From the NCBI RefSeq assembly GCF_000350225.1, contig NW_005179076.1, positions 131,888-195,887 on the forward strand: a DNA stretch of 64,000 bases, written 5' to 3'. The position numbers and the translations under genes are program-made. Origin of the DNA: Chondrus crispus. Lineage: Eukaryota; Rhodophyta; Florideophyceae; Gigartinales; Gigartinaceae. The notes beneath the pieces were generated by a model, which was not told where the DNA came from, searched no databases, and was given only the letters and a program-made list of their open reading frames with translations. Below are positions 1-9,713 of the stretch, piece by piece. Within the stretch, counting starts at the first letter, position 1. Each line of letters opens with the position of its first letter.

Positions 1-2
1 TG

Positions 3-701
3 CTTTACATACAAGATCCGTCAACAATCAAGAGAAAGACATTATCACAGCACCCTCAAGAGTCAGGCTTCATCGCAGCAGTATTCTGGAGATCACCAGA
101 TCGCAGGCAAAAGCATCATTACTCATTTGCAAAAGGTTACAGAAGCTCAACCCTTCCGTCGTGGGTGAACTGTGTCACAAACGTACAACAATCGCGAAAT
201 CCCCTCTGCTGTGAACAAGGCAAAATCCTTAAAGTTAGAGACATTGAAAAGGATCTCAGTGTATCTATTCTCGAGCAATGGTGCAAACCTGCAGGTATCT
301 GTTATAATCCTAGAGCAGGCTCTATGTCCATGGGTTTGGCATGTTTGGACTTAGGTATCCAATACGTCGCGTTAGAACATGACTCGGAAATTTTCAAAGC
401 GGCAAAAAGGAGGTTAGTCGCATCTGTTCAAGACCAAGCCTTCAAGCGAAGGAAACTGGAGCGATGTACTCGGAGAGGAATAAAGGAAACCGACAACGAA
501 AAGGAGAAAGAAGGAATGTCCTGTGGGATTGGGGAGAAGCATTGTCGCTTTCCGGGATTGGAAACTTCGTTTTCGTGCACAGCATGCGGCGTACGAATGC
601 ATGACCTATGTGACTGGGCCAAAATCGTGAGAAACATAAGCGTCGAGTTACGAGAAATGGTTGCGGTTTGCTCGGAGAAGTGCTTTGCATTGGAGAAATG
701 A
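3..701 (+). CDS. Methyltransferase-like protein, C-terminal part, runs off left edge
   Basis: The frame is open from the first codon of the window to a stop at 701, so the N-terminus lies outside. Its middle (about 300-415) reads as a degraded motif of N4/N6 DNA methyltransferases: a Gly-Ser stretch (AGSMSMG), then GIQYVALEHDSEIFKAAKRR, matching the family pattern of a SAM-binding loop followed by an acidic residue and an amphipathic helix. The tail (about 520-690) is rich in Cys and His (CTACG, MHDLCDWA, CSEKC) and resembles a PHD- or RING-type zinc site. The catalytic (D/N)PPY motif is not in the visible part. Such domains occur in eukaryotic mobile elements as well as host genes, and the surroundings favour the former. 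The methyltransferase reading is a motif judgement. Confidence 0.5.
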   Translation, partial: LYIQDPSTIKRKTLSQHPQESGFIAAVFWRSPDRRQKHHYSFAKGYRSSTLPSWVNCVTNVQQSRNPLCCEQGKILKVRDIEKDLSVSILEQWCKPAGICYNPRAGSMSMGLACLDLGIQYVALEHDSEIFKAAKRRLVASVQDQAFKRRKLERCTRRGIKETDNEKEKEGMSCGIGEKHCRFPGLETSFSCTACGVRMHDLCDWAKIVRNISVELREMVAVCSEKCFALEK

Positions 702-744
702 GTCCATTTCTTCGAAATGGCCGTCTCTTTGGTCCTACATCTAC

Positions 745-1011
745 CCTACATTACATCAGCAAGCTGCAGTTGACAGCGGCGGTGTCATGTTTGTTGATTC
801 GAACAAACGCCGCGTGAGAGGGTTTGTTGCTGTTCTTCGTAGCCTTCAAGATTTTCTTGAAGCCGTGGACACTTTACGCGAGATGTCATGGACAAGCTCT
901 CTCCTAAGTCCAAAAGATGGAATCCTTCATATCGTCTTGCAACCCATTCTTCGATCTGACATAATATTGATAACAGATACCGCGCGCGGATCGCAAGCCC
1001 TTATAAAATGA
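745..1011 (+). pseudogene. Possible MutS/MSH6-like fragment
   Basis: A plus-strand frame ending at 1011 reads IYPTLHQQAA, then GGVMFVDSNKRRVRGFVAVL and a leucine-rich helix. This resembles the core/lever segment of MSH6-type mismatch-repair proteins, where a short loop is followed by KKR-V-x-F-x-x-L and a long helix. It is only about 90 residues, lacks the ATPase domain, and its open frame overlaps the end of the preceding ORF. If the match is right this is a gene fragment; it could also be chance. A profile search against MutS domain III would decide. Confidence 0.27.
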
Positions 1012-1218
1012 CAAGGGCAATGGCGCCTTCTTCGTCTTTTCAAAAACTACCTGAGGCAGACACCGGACAATGTTGCCTTCAGTCATTCTCCGCGCAACTG
1101 AACAAGAACACAAACCACAGTTTCGCAGTTCGACATGGCGAAATCGTGCGGAACGAGACTACAAGAGTAGCGCTAAACTCCCTAGCAGAAAAATGAATAA
1201 TTTGGGAGTGCAGCTACA

Positions 1219-2400
1219 GTGAAATGTGATATTTTTAGCATATTTGAGTCAGAGTGCTCTACCCTCATCCCAAGAGCACACTCTCCCGTGTTCACACATC
1301 ATCGGCGCCCTGGATACCATTGCCCCCGCCGTGCCCCCGCTCGACCACGGGCCCGATTCCGCTGCCCTCGGCCTCCCGCTCGCCCTGTTCGGACACGGCG
1401 ATCGCGTCATTCTCCAGCCGTACGCCTCACTGCTGCTCGTGGCAGAGCTCATTCCGAATCAATCTAGGAGGGCCTGCCGTATAGGCACGTCGCATAACGT
1501 GGGCTTGCAACTCTCGTCGACCGCCGCCTCGGCCCCGAAGAAGGCCGCCGCCGCGAAGACGGAGTCTCCGCTCGTGCAGACTGCCCACGCATTTTTGCAA
1601 AAGTCTAGCTCCACGCCGACGCGGCCTTCGGGGAAGCCCACGCCCAAGTAGCAGACGCCGATTCGCGGCTCGAAGAGCTCTTCTGTCCCAGTGTCGTCGA
1701 CGCCGTCGCCGGGGAATGGAGACACTTGTTGTTTGTCTACGCCCGGGAAACCGTCCCCGGTTCCAAGCGCCCAGACGGCCTCCGCAGAACGGCAGAGTGC
1801 CTATTGTGGACGCACTGGTCAATTTGACGACGGGCAAGGTGTCGGTGTCGGGGAGTATCGACCCGCTGTGTCGCATTTCGTGCGTCGAGCGGTGATTCAT
1901 GCGCGACTTGACTTTTTCGGCGGGCACGTCGTCGGCGTCTGTCTCGTCGTCGGGGGCGTATGTCGGGCTGGATGACTACATTCGTAGACGGTTGCGTGAG
2001 TACCTGAATTTGCTTTCTGCGATCGGTGGCGTCGGTTGAGGGAGTGCTCGGGGGACCGTTAGGCGGCGAAACTTGGAGCTCTGAAATGGTCGACGAGATG
2101 AATGTCTCACAGTTTGAGCTGTACAATAAGCAGTTTGTCAAGACGTGGATGAAGGCACAGAGGCCGGGAGCGCGACGGCTTCGAGCGGCACGGGCGAGCC
2201 GAGGACGCGCCGTTGCGACTGCAGGCTGGAAAGGGAGGCCAATTTTGGAGGGAGCGGGGGTGGGCGCGGTGTGGACGGTCGGGTCGCGAGCGGGCGTAGC
2301 GCTTGCGCGGCGGTATAGATACGGCAGCGGCGGCCGACGCGCCGGCGGCCGATGGCAAGCGCGCGGGCGACGCCAAACGGACGGGCGTCGGTGAGGTGGG
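1219..2400 (+). other. GC-rich stretch with scattered coding-like frames, unidentified
   Basis: Several overlapping plus-strand frames look protein-like: about 1226-1651; a frame around 1650-1830 with EELFCPSVVDAVAGEWRHLL; and a short piece around 1960-2035 reading GLDDYIRRRLREYL. No single frame stays open, and I see no convincing introns joining them. I cannot name a family. The likely explanation is a decayed GC-rich gene. Minus-strand frames here are Arg-rich shadows. Confidence 0.25.
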
Positions 2401-2877
2401 CGGGCTACCCGGGCAGGAGCTGCAGCAGGCGTGGTCGAAGCGATGCGGGCGGGCGCAGTGACAAGCCCCCAGGGAGTCTCCGGGAATTAATTTTTGTGTC
2501 ATAGTCATATTTTTCATTTTGTACACTCGCTCTGCAGGCGGTCTGTGTCCAGCGCGCGGCACACCAACGCGCGGCGCAGCGCAACGGGATGTGATTTTTT
2601 ATGTAATAAGGATATTTATTTCCATGGATCAGTATTATGACTCGGGCATACGTGCCACGCCGCGTGAGCGTGTGGCAAGTGAACAGCCTGCGCTCTCCCC
2701 AAAAACGGATCGCTCGCCATCCTCTCTTGCACTTCCCCCAGTCGTTCTTCTCTTCCTTCTCCCGCCTTCACCCCTAGGGGCGGATTCGGGTGGTGATATT
2801 TACGCTTCCTATCCGCATCATCACTGCACTCGCCCACATCTTATCCATTTTCAAGTCCTGCAGTGGTCCCCGCCGCA

Positions 2878-3466
2878 ATGGAAGCTGCAGAGTTGTCCCG
2901 CGAGACACCGTCGCCGCCTCGACCTTCTTCCTCTCTCCTCTCCCCCGAACCGAAAATGGCTGATGAAAGTGAGAGCAAGCCGGAGACACCCTTTGAAACA
3001 CCTGCTCAAAGAAGGCGGCGTGTTCGGAACGCCGCCGCGTTGAAGAAGGCCTCGGAAATCGTTAAAAACGAGAGGAGACCAGTGGGACCCAAAAAGCGAC
3101 GATTCGGCAAAGACAAAAAGTGCGTATTGCACGCTCTTTGCTGCTAATCTGCCCTTTACCATGGTGGAGAAGTCATTTCAGGATGCATTCGAGGCATATG
3201 GCCCTGTGGCAACTGTTATGCCATTAGATCGAGAGGGAGTTTTGAGAGACTACGCATTTGTTGAGTTTGAACGAGAACGCGATATGAAGATTGCATATCG
3301 AGAAGCGAACCGGATGAGGTCAGGAGGCCATCGAATTTTGGTAGATGTGGAAAGGGGTCGAACTGTTAACGGTTGGCTGCCAAACAGGCTAGACGATCCG
3401 AACAATGTGTGCACGAGCAAGCGACGGAGTGAGAGGAGGGAGGCAAGGCCGAGACTAAAACATTAA
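2878..3466 (+). pseudogene. U1 snRNP 70K-like protein, frameshifted
   Basis: U1-70K binds stem-loop I of U1 snRNA in the spliceosome. From the ATG at 2878 one frame gives a Pro/Ser-rich start and a basic helix (ETPAQRRRRVRNAAALKK). A second frame, open from about 3044 to 3466, gives the family's WDPK lead-in, the RNP2 strand (TLFAANL), an RNP1 strand with YAFVEFE, and the diagnostic segment LVDVERGRTV-x-GW. The two frames meet around 3075-3085, where the family order calls for a direct continuation, so a single-base frameshift is the simplest explanation. No GT-AG intron fits there. The RRM region is otherwise well kept. The Arg-rich tail is very short. It could be a young pseudogene, an extra copy or a sequencing error. 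Confidence 0.72.
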
Positions 3467-3540
3467 GCGACAGGCTCTGAGAAGATGCGATGTCTTCTTC
3501 CTATACAAATATTTTATGCCCCATCAAGGCGAATTTACAT

Positions 3541-4010
3541 CTACTTGTGTGAGCCTTTCCAACTAGTCACGCACTTCATCAACATGCTGTACGTAATAAT
3601 TGGCTGAAGTGCTCTTCCGTTCAACTGTACATGTGTGAACACTAATATTTTTCCCGTCAGCATTGCGATATATTTATTTAAACATGTCTTCATCGGTTCG
3701 GTCGTCACCAATAGAACAAACTCAGTCCGGCGTCTCACCCTCGACATCGAAGCGTCTCAACACTTCAGCCACTGCTGCTCCTTTGTGCACCCCTCGCGGT
3801 CGAACGTAAAGGAGTTTTTGCCCCATCAAGACCTCCATCGGACTGCCGTGTAGCACCTCCTCGAGCGCTTGCCGAGCATCATGTGCTCGACTGACTGCGA
3901 GATTGCATATAGCTGGCATCTCTGAAATGCCAGCTATATGCAATCTCTTTCTGCCACATTGCCTCCGCACTTCATGGGTCAAGATTGTCCAATCTGTAGT
4001 TCATCGACAT
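3541..4010 (-). pseudogene. Trehalose-phosphate phosphatase C-terminal remnant
   Basis: On the minus strand the region reads, in family order: a WHFRDA-type segment (about 3920-3940); ALEEVLHGSPMEVLMGQK then VRPRGVHKGAAV (about 3770-3890), which is the loop preceding the last HAD motif; and IGDDRTDEDMF (about 3670-3710), the metal-binding motif of trehalose-6-phosphate phosphatases and of TPS-TPP fusions. A weaker tail follows to about 3541. Two in-frame stops interrupt the last part, and the frame shifts near the perfect inverted repeat at 3899-3947. The synthase domain is absent. This is a dead C-terminal fragment of a trehalose-synthesis gene. Confidence 0.7.
3899..3947. repeat. Perfect 21-bp inverted repeat, 7-base loop
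   Basis: The arms at 3899-3919 and 3927-3947 are exact reverse complements separated by seven bases. The structure lies inside the trehalose-phosphatase remnant. One arm encodes the family's EIAYSWH-like segment and the other arm is its inverted copy, which explains the loss of reading frame here. Confidence 0.85.
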
Positions 4011-4235
4011 AAAGGTAGAGGAGATTGATCTACATCATGACTCCAAGGAATTATTCACTCTTTGAAACCGTGAATTTCACAGTTTCACAAAAATTACACA
4101 CTTTGCTGCAGTGCGCAAAGAATAAATATACTTTCCCGAATTGGCGACCTGTGTATAAAAGCCATAAATAGGCTTAAATTCGGGTTAGGCAATATTCAAA
4201 CGCAGTTCTTTTTAAGAAGGAAAAATCTTTTTAAT
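4011..4235. other. Spacer without recognisable feature
   Basis: AT-richer sequence between the phosphatase remnant and the truncation point of element A. I see no LTR, ORF or repeat in it. The match between elements A and B ends abruptly near 4236. Confidence 0.5.
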
Positions 4236-4241
4236 AACCAA

Positions 4242-5017
4242 TCACTGTTGTATCACCACTTGTACAAACTCCGCCGCGGTACGGCATAGAGTTCCTTCGA
4301 GTTCTTTGGTCTCCATGCTGAACGTTCTCACCTTTCCGGCGTCCATTTCATCCTTGATTCGGTTGCAGAAGGGGTCGACGGCTTGCTCGCGAATGAGCTC
4401 CTCCGGAGTGACAGCTTGGAATTGATCGAAGCGCTCAGGGGCGGTTCCCCCCTCAAGAGCGAGGATGTCGTCTAACCCGTCAAAACTGTCCTCGTCCTCC
4501 ACTGTTCCCTCGGCCGGTTCGGCCATAAAGCATGGAATTTCGTCGTCGATTTCGTCGACGGTTTCTCCTGCGGTCCATAATCTTGACAGGGCATCAGCTT
4601 GGCTGTTAGCCTTGCCCTTCTTGTACTTGATTTCGAAATCAAATTCCGAGAGGCGGAGCCTCCATCGGATCAATCTCCCGCTGGGGTCGGTTACGTTCAT
4701 CAACCATCTCAATGAGGCATGGTCGGTATGCACAATGAAGTGCTCGCCATATAGATATGGTCTTAAAGTCTGTACGGCCCAGAATACCGCTAGGCATTTT
4801 TTTCTGATACAGAATAGTTTCTCTCGGCTGCGGCTAACGTTCTTGAAAAGAACCCGATGGGTTTACGTTGCGCATCCGGGTGTGTCTGAAATAATGCAGC
4901 GCCGATTTGATAGTCGCTTGCATCGGTGTCTACCGAGTATGGTAGGTTCTTCTTCGGCAGCGCCAACACCGGTGGCGCCAAGATAGCCTCCTTGAGCTTA
5001 TGAAAAGCTTTTCGCAC
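4242..5017 (-). pseudogene. Element A RNase H domain and linker, broken
   Basis: Two minus-strand frames (4790-5017 and 4242-4733) cover the Ty3-type RNase H. The first has YSVDTDASDYQIGAALFQ, holding the first catalytic Asp. The second has HTDHASLRWL and the KKGKANSQADALSRL signature that ends this domain. A frameshift separates them between about 4733 and 4800. The last residues run into an acidic linker that in element B leads to integrase, but here the sequence stops at the truncation point. Confidence 0.85.
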
Positions 5018-5981
5018 GGTTCGTCGAATCCTTCCAACTGGACTGGTTGTCCCTTCTTCAAGAGTTGATTGAGCGGATGCGCGATTTTCGCATAACGCGG
5101 AACGAATCTGCGTTAGACATTACAAAGTCCCAAAAAGCTCCTGAGCTGGGTCTGCGTTTGAGGGTACCTCACTTGTTCCAATGCGACGGTTCGCGCAGCG
5201 CTCACTTCCAATGTACCTGGCCGAACGACATGGCCCAGGTACTTGATCTTTTCGACGAAAAATTCACACTTGCAAAGCTTGAGCTTCACACCTGCCTTTC
5301 CAATACAGAAAGTATTTCATCCACGTGCACGATGTCCTCCTCCCACGACTTGCTAAAAATTATTATGTCGTCCAAATACACCAAACAGCACTTCCAACGG
5401 AACGGAGAGAGCAGAATATCCATTGCTCTCTGAAACGTCGCTGGCGCGTTAGTTAGCCCGAAGGGCAATCTTGAGAAGCGATACAGTCCTGAGTGACACG
5501 AAAATGCAGTCTTGTCGCGGTCGCACTCAGGGATAGGCATCTGCCAATATCCCGTGATCGCGTCCAACGCGGAGAAAACCTTGGTGTCACCAAAGGAGTC
5601 CAGGCACTCATCCATGCGCAGTAAAGGATACGTGTCCTTTACCGTCACCGCGTTTAACCAACGATAGTCTACGCAAAAGCGCATCGATCCGTCCGGCTTT
5701 GGCACTAATAAAACGAGCGACGCCCATTCTGACTGCGCCGGTTCGATGACTCCTGCTTCTAACATATTCTGTACTTCTGCGTCCTGGACCTCCCGAGCCT
5801 TTGGACCAGCTCGGTAGGGAGCTTGTGCAATTGGCCTTGTATCCGGGGCCAGTTTAATCCGGTGGACCGTGATGTTGATCTCACCGAGGGTCCCATCCCA
5901 CATGCGGGAATACTTTTTCAACATTCGTCGGAATCTTTCGCGCAGCCGGTCCGGCACGTGGCTCAGGTCGGGTTCCTCCAC
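5018..5981 (-). pseudogene. Element A reverse transcriptase, frameshifted
   Basis: The frame 5286-5981 carries the Ty3/gypsy reverse transcriptase: VPKPDGSMRFCVDYRWLN, FSALDAITGYWQMP with a catalytic Asp, LPFGLTNAPATFQ, and the catalytic VYLDDIIIFS box. It then shifts frame near 5286; the thumb and connection part (about 5018-5285) is recognisable only by comparison with element B. Upstream DLSHVPDRLRERFRRML is the usual lead-in. The catalytic box is intact but the reading frame is not, so no functional polyprotein is expected. Confidence 0.9.
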
Positions 5982-6062
5982 GTCCGGCGGGGGAGGCTCA
6001 ATCAGCCGCTCCGGCTTCGTAGTTGCCGTCGCGGAGAGCCCTTCCTGCCGTTCTCCTTGCTG

Positions 6063-6939
6063 TTACTCGCGGTCTTGATCCGGCGGTTCGCATCTTGTCT
6101 CGCCCGTAGACGTCTTGGTGGAATTAGGAAAAATTTCCGTCTTCCTTTCTTGAATTCCGAGAACTTCACCAATGGTGGTTTTGCTCTCGAGTGCGGCTCT
6201 CAGGTGCGGTAATAGTTCTGCCACCACTTGGCCTTTTTGCACCCTGACAGGGTACTTCCTAAAATTTACAACGAGTAAACTAAATGGCTGGTCAGGCCCG
6301 ACCTGAACAACACCATTTGTACACGTCAGCCCGTGCCTTTCGTACAACGACGAGTACGGCTGAACCACAACCAAGCCCGCCCTCCTCGAGGTGCATTCCA
6401 CGACGCGTTGCGTCCCTGGCTCGATAGTCGTGGCTCTTGCCACTTTTACCTTAGGGGAAATTCGCTCCATCTTTCCATCATTTTCGTCCTCTCCCGGGAC
6501 GAGATTCTTCTTCCCTCTTCTCGTCGAGAACCGTCTAACTATCGGAACCTCCGAGAAATCCGCCAACTCAACCGTTTTCTTCCTTGGACAAATTGCTTCC
6601 ACAAACCGGTCACAGTAGTCGGCGCCTAGAATTAGCGGGACTGCTAGTTTTTCGCATACAATAAACTCGGCTGCGGGCACAAGTTTTCCAAGTCTCACAG
6701 GCATTCTAATTGTGCCGAGAGTCCGAAGTGGCCTATTGTTCGCGTCGCCAATGTCTTGGGTCAGTCCGTAGGACACTAGGGGACTCCATTCCAGCCGGGA
6801 GTTCCGATTTTCGCACAAGGTTCGGTCCCGCGCCGGTGTCTAAAACAGACAACACCCGGCTCATCAATCCGATTGTGGGTCCGATGTCCGCGTAAACTTT
6901 GTAGTTTTTTGCGCAAGAACCAAAATCTTCTCGGGACAC
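6063..6939 (-). pseudogene. Element A retroviral-type aspartic protease, frameshifted
   Basis: The frame 6733-6939 contains VLDTGAGPNLV, the DTGA active site of pepsin-like retroelement proteases. The rest of the fold, ending in the LILGADY strand typical of Ty3 proteases, lies in frame 6063-6818. The two meet near 6790-6800, where a one-base shift is needed. Further downstream is a basic stretch and the start of the linker to reverse transcriptase. Element B has lost this whole segment. Confidence 0.82.
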
Positions 6940-7165
6940 TCCCTTCGCTTAACCCTGTACCAGGGTCTCCGAACTTCTTCCAGCGGATGATCTCGGGCCC
7001 GGCTCAGAATTTTCTTGACCTGAGCTGGCCCTTTGGGCTTATCCACCAATCCAACAACCTCCTCCTCGAGGCCTGATCTTTCCCTTAGAGACGGGGAACG
7101 GGGCCGAGCCCCGGGCACAGTACGTCGACCCTGTGCCTCTCGCGACTCATGCGAGATTCCCCTCT

Positions 7166-9451
7166 CTAGTTTTTCTGCCGTGGGGGGATCCTTCTCACAT
7201 CCAACGGGGCAGGTCCCGCGGCGGGCCCTCTGAAGGGTTGGTTCGACCTCGGCGTTGAAGCACTCGGGGCGCTCGCCGTCTGCGAATCGAACCAATTCTT
7301 GACCTTCAGGTAACTCGTCGATGGTATCCCTAACCTTTCCATCGGAGACAACGCCTCATAATTTTCCAAAACTCGGTGCATTTCCCGGAGGGAAAGAATG
7401 CACGTTGGCGCGGCGTGCCCCTTTTCATAGCAATGATAGCACACCAGTCCGTGCGTCTTGACGGGATATTGCGGCCTAGGCCCTCCACGGGCCAGCGGTC
7501 TTCCTTGACATTGCGGCCTTCCCATCCAGCCTGGCCTTCGAAACGTCGTACCCTTGTCTTCCATCGGAATGCGCGGCGCCGGCGTGTGGCAGCGCCCCCG
7601 AAACATCATCACGGGATCCGTGGGCTCTGAAAAGGACTCCGTCGTGTATGCAGGCGTCGGTAAAGTTGACGACCCGCTTGCCCCGTAGTCCTCGTGTCCG
7701 TAGCCCTCCGACGGCTCAATGAACTCGCTTTCGGCTACAAACCCGCCCTCGTAGTGATTCTCGCTACTTCCGTGCGCCTCGCACTCATCTGACGCGGAAA
7801 TTGACTCGGCTAAATGGACGGCGGCATGACTTTTGCGACCGGGATAAGAAGCTCTCGGCTTCTTACCTGCCCGGATCGTCGACGGCGTCTGGATTGTGAC
7901 CTTCTTGGTCTTCTTGTCCTTAGCGCGGCTCACCGAGCCATGCGCCATCGCGTAATTCACTAGTCTCAAAAACGAAACGTCCCGATTGTCTTGTCGGTAT
8001 TGAGATACCATCGGCTTGATACTCGAATCGAGTCCTTCAGTAAACATCGTCATTTGTTCTTCCATCGAATATACGTTTCCACATCGATTGCTTGCGTCCG
8101 TCAGACGGATATAAAATTCCATCTCGTCTTCAGACGGTCTTTGCTGAACCTCTCGCAATGCAAGCACCGCTTGACGGATCGCCTCGTCGGTTGCGAAACT
8201 CCTCAACAACCACTGTACGGCCTCCGGCCAAACGGATACCTTTCCGTGATGGGCTCCGGCCGTCTGAGACACCGAAGTGTACTGTCTCAAGGCGATGCCG
8301 CTTAAAAATTCGGGCAACAAGCGGATCGCTTGCCCCTCGTTCATTTCTTGAGTATCAAACTCTTGAACTAATTTTGCCAAAAAATTCAACACAAGGACTC
8401 CGTCCTCACCTGTGAACGTGTTGTCCTTCTTCACCTTAGACGGAATATTTCTCCTGATTTTTCGCACGGCGGTCCGCCGGGAACTTGACAAATATGTCTG
8501 CGGGTTCCGCAAGCGGTACGTTCGGTACGAAAGTAATTTCTTGAAGAGGTAGTTGGTCGGATTCAGATTCTCCAACTCCTCCCATCGCGGCCCGCGCCGC
8601 GTTGCGACATCTTCGGGTTCCGCGTCCTTGTCTCTCCGCGAGGCGGACGAAGTGATTCTGCCCCATCTGGAGGAAATCTTCTTGCCCTGCGAAATTCCTT
8701 TTCCTTCCTCTGAACGATGTTCGGAATCGCTGGCATGGTTCGACGAACCGTCGTCACCATCTTCGGAAAGGCCATCCGACTCGGCCGTTGAGTCCTGGCC
8801 CTCCGGCTCGTCACTACAGTGACTCTTGCTCCGGCGTCGCAGATTCTTCTTCGAAGTCTTCGACTTGGAACTCCGCTGTACAACGGCCTTGTCCTTCTTC
8901 GATCGACGGTCACCTTCTCGACGCGTAGGGAGCAGCTCTTGCCCGGCGACCTGTTCAAGGTCCTTGAGACGATGAGCGGCGCGGTCGAACCGGTCGTCGA
9001 TACTGCTTCTAAATTTGCCTAAGGACTCCAAAGCTTGATTCACGTCGCGCCTTGCGTCCTTGACCGAAATTTTCAACGAAGCTAGGACCTCCCGCTCCAG
9101 ACCGTCGGTCGCCTCACCTCGCTCCTTCTCGACGAGATCCACTCGAGCCGATAGCTCTCCTAAAACGGCGTGGAACTCGGAGGCTTGCAACTCCAACTGC
9201 TTCCGGACGAGGGCCAATTCAGCCTCGAGATTTTTCGTCATCTCTTGGCGAATTTCCTCGCCCATCTTCTCGAACCTGTAGGAGACATTATCCTTGTCGG
9301 CGTCAATCCCCGTCGGGGATTCTTGACCTTCGGGATCCGTGGCCGTATTGGCCTGGCTTCGGGTGCGAGGACCTCGCGGGATCCTCGACGCCCTTGCCGA
9401 TCCGACTCTGCTCGCCCCGGGACCGACGTCCCCGGGTGCGCTTGTTGACAT
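7166..9451 (-). CDS. Element A Gag protein
   Basis: This structural protein forms the retrotransposon particle and binds its RNA. It is an intact frame of about 760 codons from the ATG at 9449-9451; the frame opens a little earlier but without ATG. Order: a Ser/Arg/Pro-rich head; a long coiled-coil region (residues about 50-170); an acidic/basic Ser-rich linker; the conserved gag core (about 300-480, including EMNEGQAIRLLPEFLSGIAL and EVQQRPSEDEMEFYIRL); and a single zinc knuckle CYHCYEKGHAAPTC near residue 685 (C-x2-C-x4-H-x4-C). The end overlaps the next frame (6864-7295), consistent with a frameshift into pol. Element B's gag matches the core closely. Confidence 0.88.
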   Translation of the reverse strand: MSTSAPGDVGPGASRVGSARASRIPRGPRTRSQANTATDPEGQESPTGIDADKDNVSYRFEKMGEEIRQEMTKNLEAELALVRKQLELQASEFHAVLGELSARVDLVEKERGEATDGLEREVLASLKISVKDARRDVNQALESLGKFRSSIDDRFDRAAHRLKDLEQVAGQELLPTRREGDRRSKKDKAVVQRSSKSKTSKKNLRRRSKSHCSDEPEGQDSTAESDGLSEDGDDGSSNHASDSEHRSEEGKGISQGKKISSRWGRITSSASRRDKDAEPEDVATRRGPRWEELENLNPTNYLFKKLLSYRTYRLRNPQTYLSSSRRTAVRKIRRNIPSKVKKDNTFTGEDGVLVLNFLAKLVQEFDTQEMNEGQAIRLLPEFLSGIALRQYTSVSQTAGAHHGKVSVWPEAVQWLLRSFATDEAIRQAVLALREVQQRPSEDEMEFYIRLTDASNRCGNVYSMEEQMTMFTEGLDSSIKPMVSQYRQDNRDVSFLRLVNYAMAHGSVSRAKDKKTKKVTIQTPSTIRAGKKPRASYPGRKSHAAVHLAESISASDECEAHGSSENHYEGGFVAESEFIEPSEGYGHEDYGASGSSTLPTPAYTTESFSEPTDPVMMFRGRCHTPAPRIPMEDKGTTFRRPGWMGRPQCQGRPLARGGPRPQYPVKTHGLVCYHCYEKGHAAPTCILSLREMHRVLENYEALSPMERLGIPSTSYLKVKNWFDSQTASAPSASTPRSNQPFRGPAAGPAPLDVRRIPPRQKN

Positions 9452-9568
9452 GGTTCGTTTCAAAAAAAAGATTCTAACTTAACACAAAGAAAAAAAAAGA
9501 AAACGCTACAGCACCTGAATAAACTTACGTCGCAGAGAAAACTCCTGTAGTTCGTTTCAGCTTACGCA

Positions 9569-9713
9569 GCTTCTAGGTCGGGTCTCCAGTACGCAAAGAT
9601 TCTAGGTCGGGAGACCACTTTTGTAGTGCGTCTCCAGACCTGGACTTTCGTAGGCAAAATTCTTGATCAGGTCTCCAGCACAGTAGACAAATTCTAGGTC
9701 GGGAGACCACTTT
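9569..9713 (-). promoter_or_regulatory. Primer-binding site of element A, repeated
   Basis: Just inside the LTR the minus strand reads TGGTCTCCCGACCTAG (about 9694-9709), four bases from the LTR edge. This is the position and TGG start expected for a tRNA-3'-end primer site. The same block together with the LTR edge recurs at about 9602-9629 (92 bp away), and a variant occurs near 9571. Element B has one copy at 27021-27036. The tRNA partner is not identified; it should end in GGTCGGGAGACCA. Confidence 0.65.

Noticed and set aside
1427-1927. 166-codon Arg-rich minus-strand ORF
   Set aside because: Composition typical of a shadow frame; no domain recognised.
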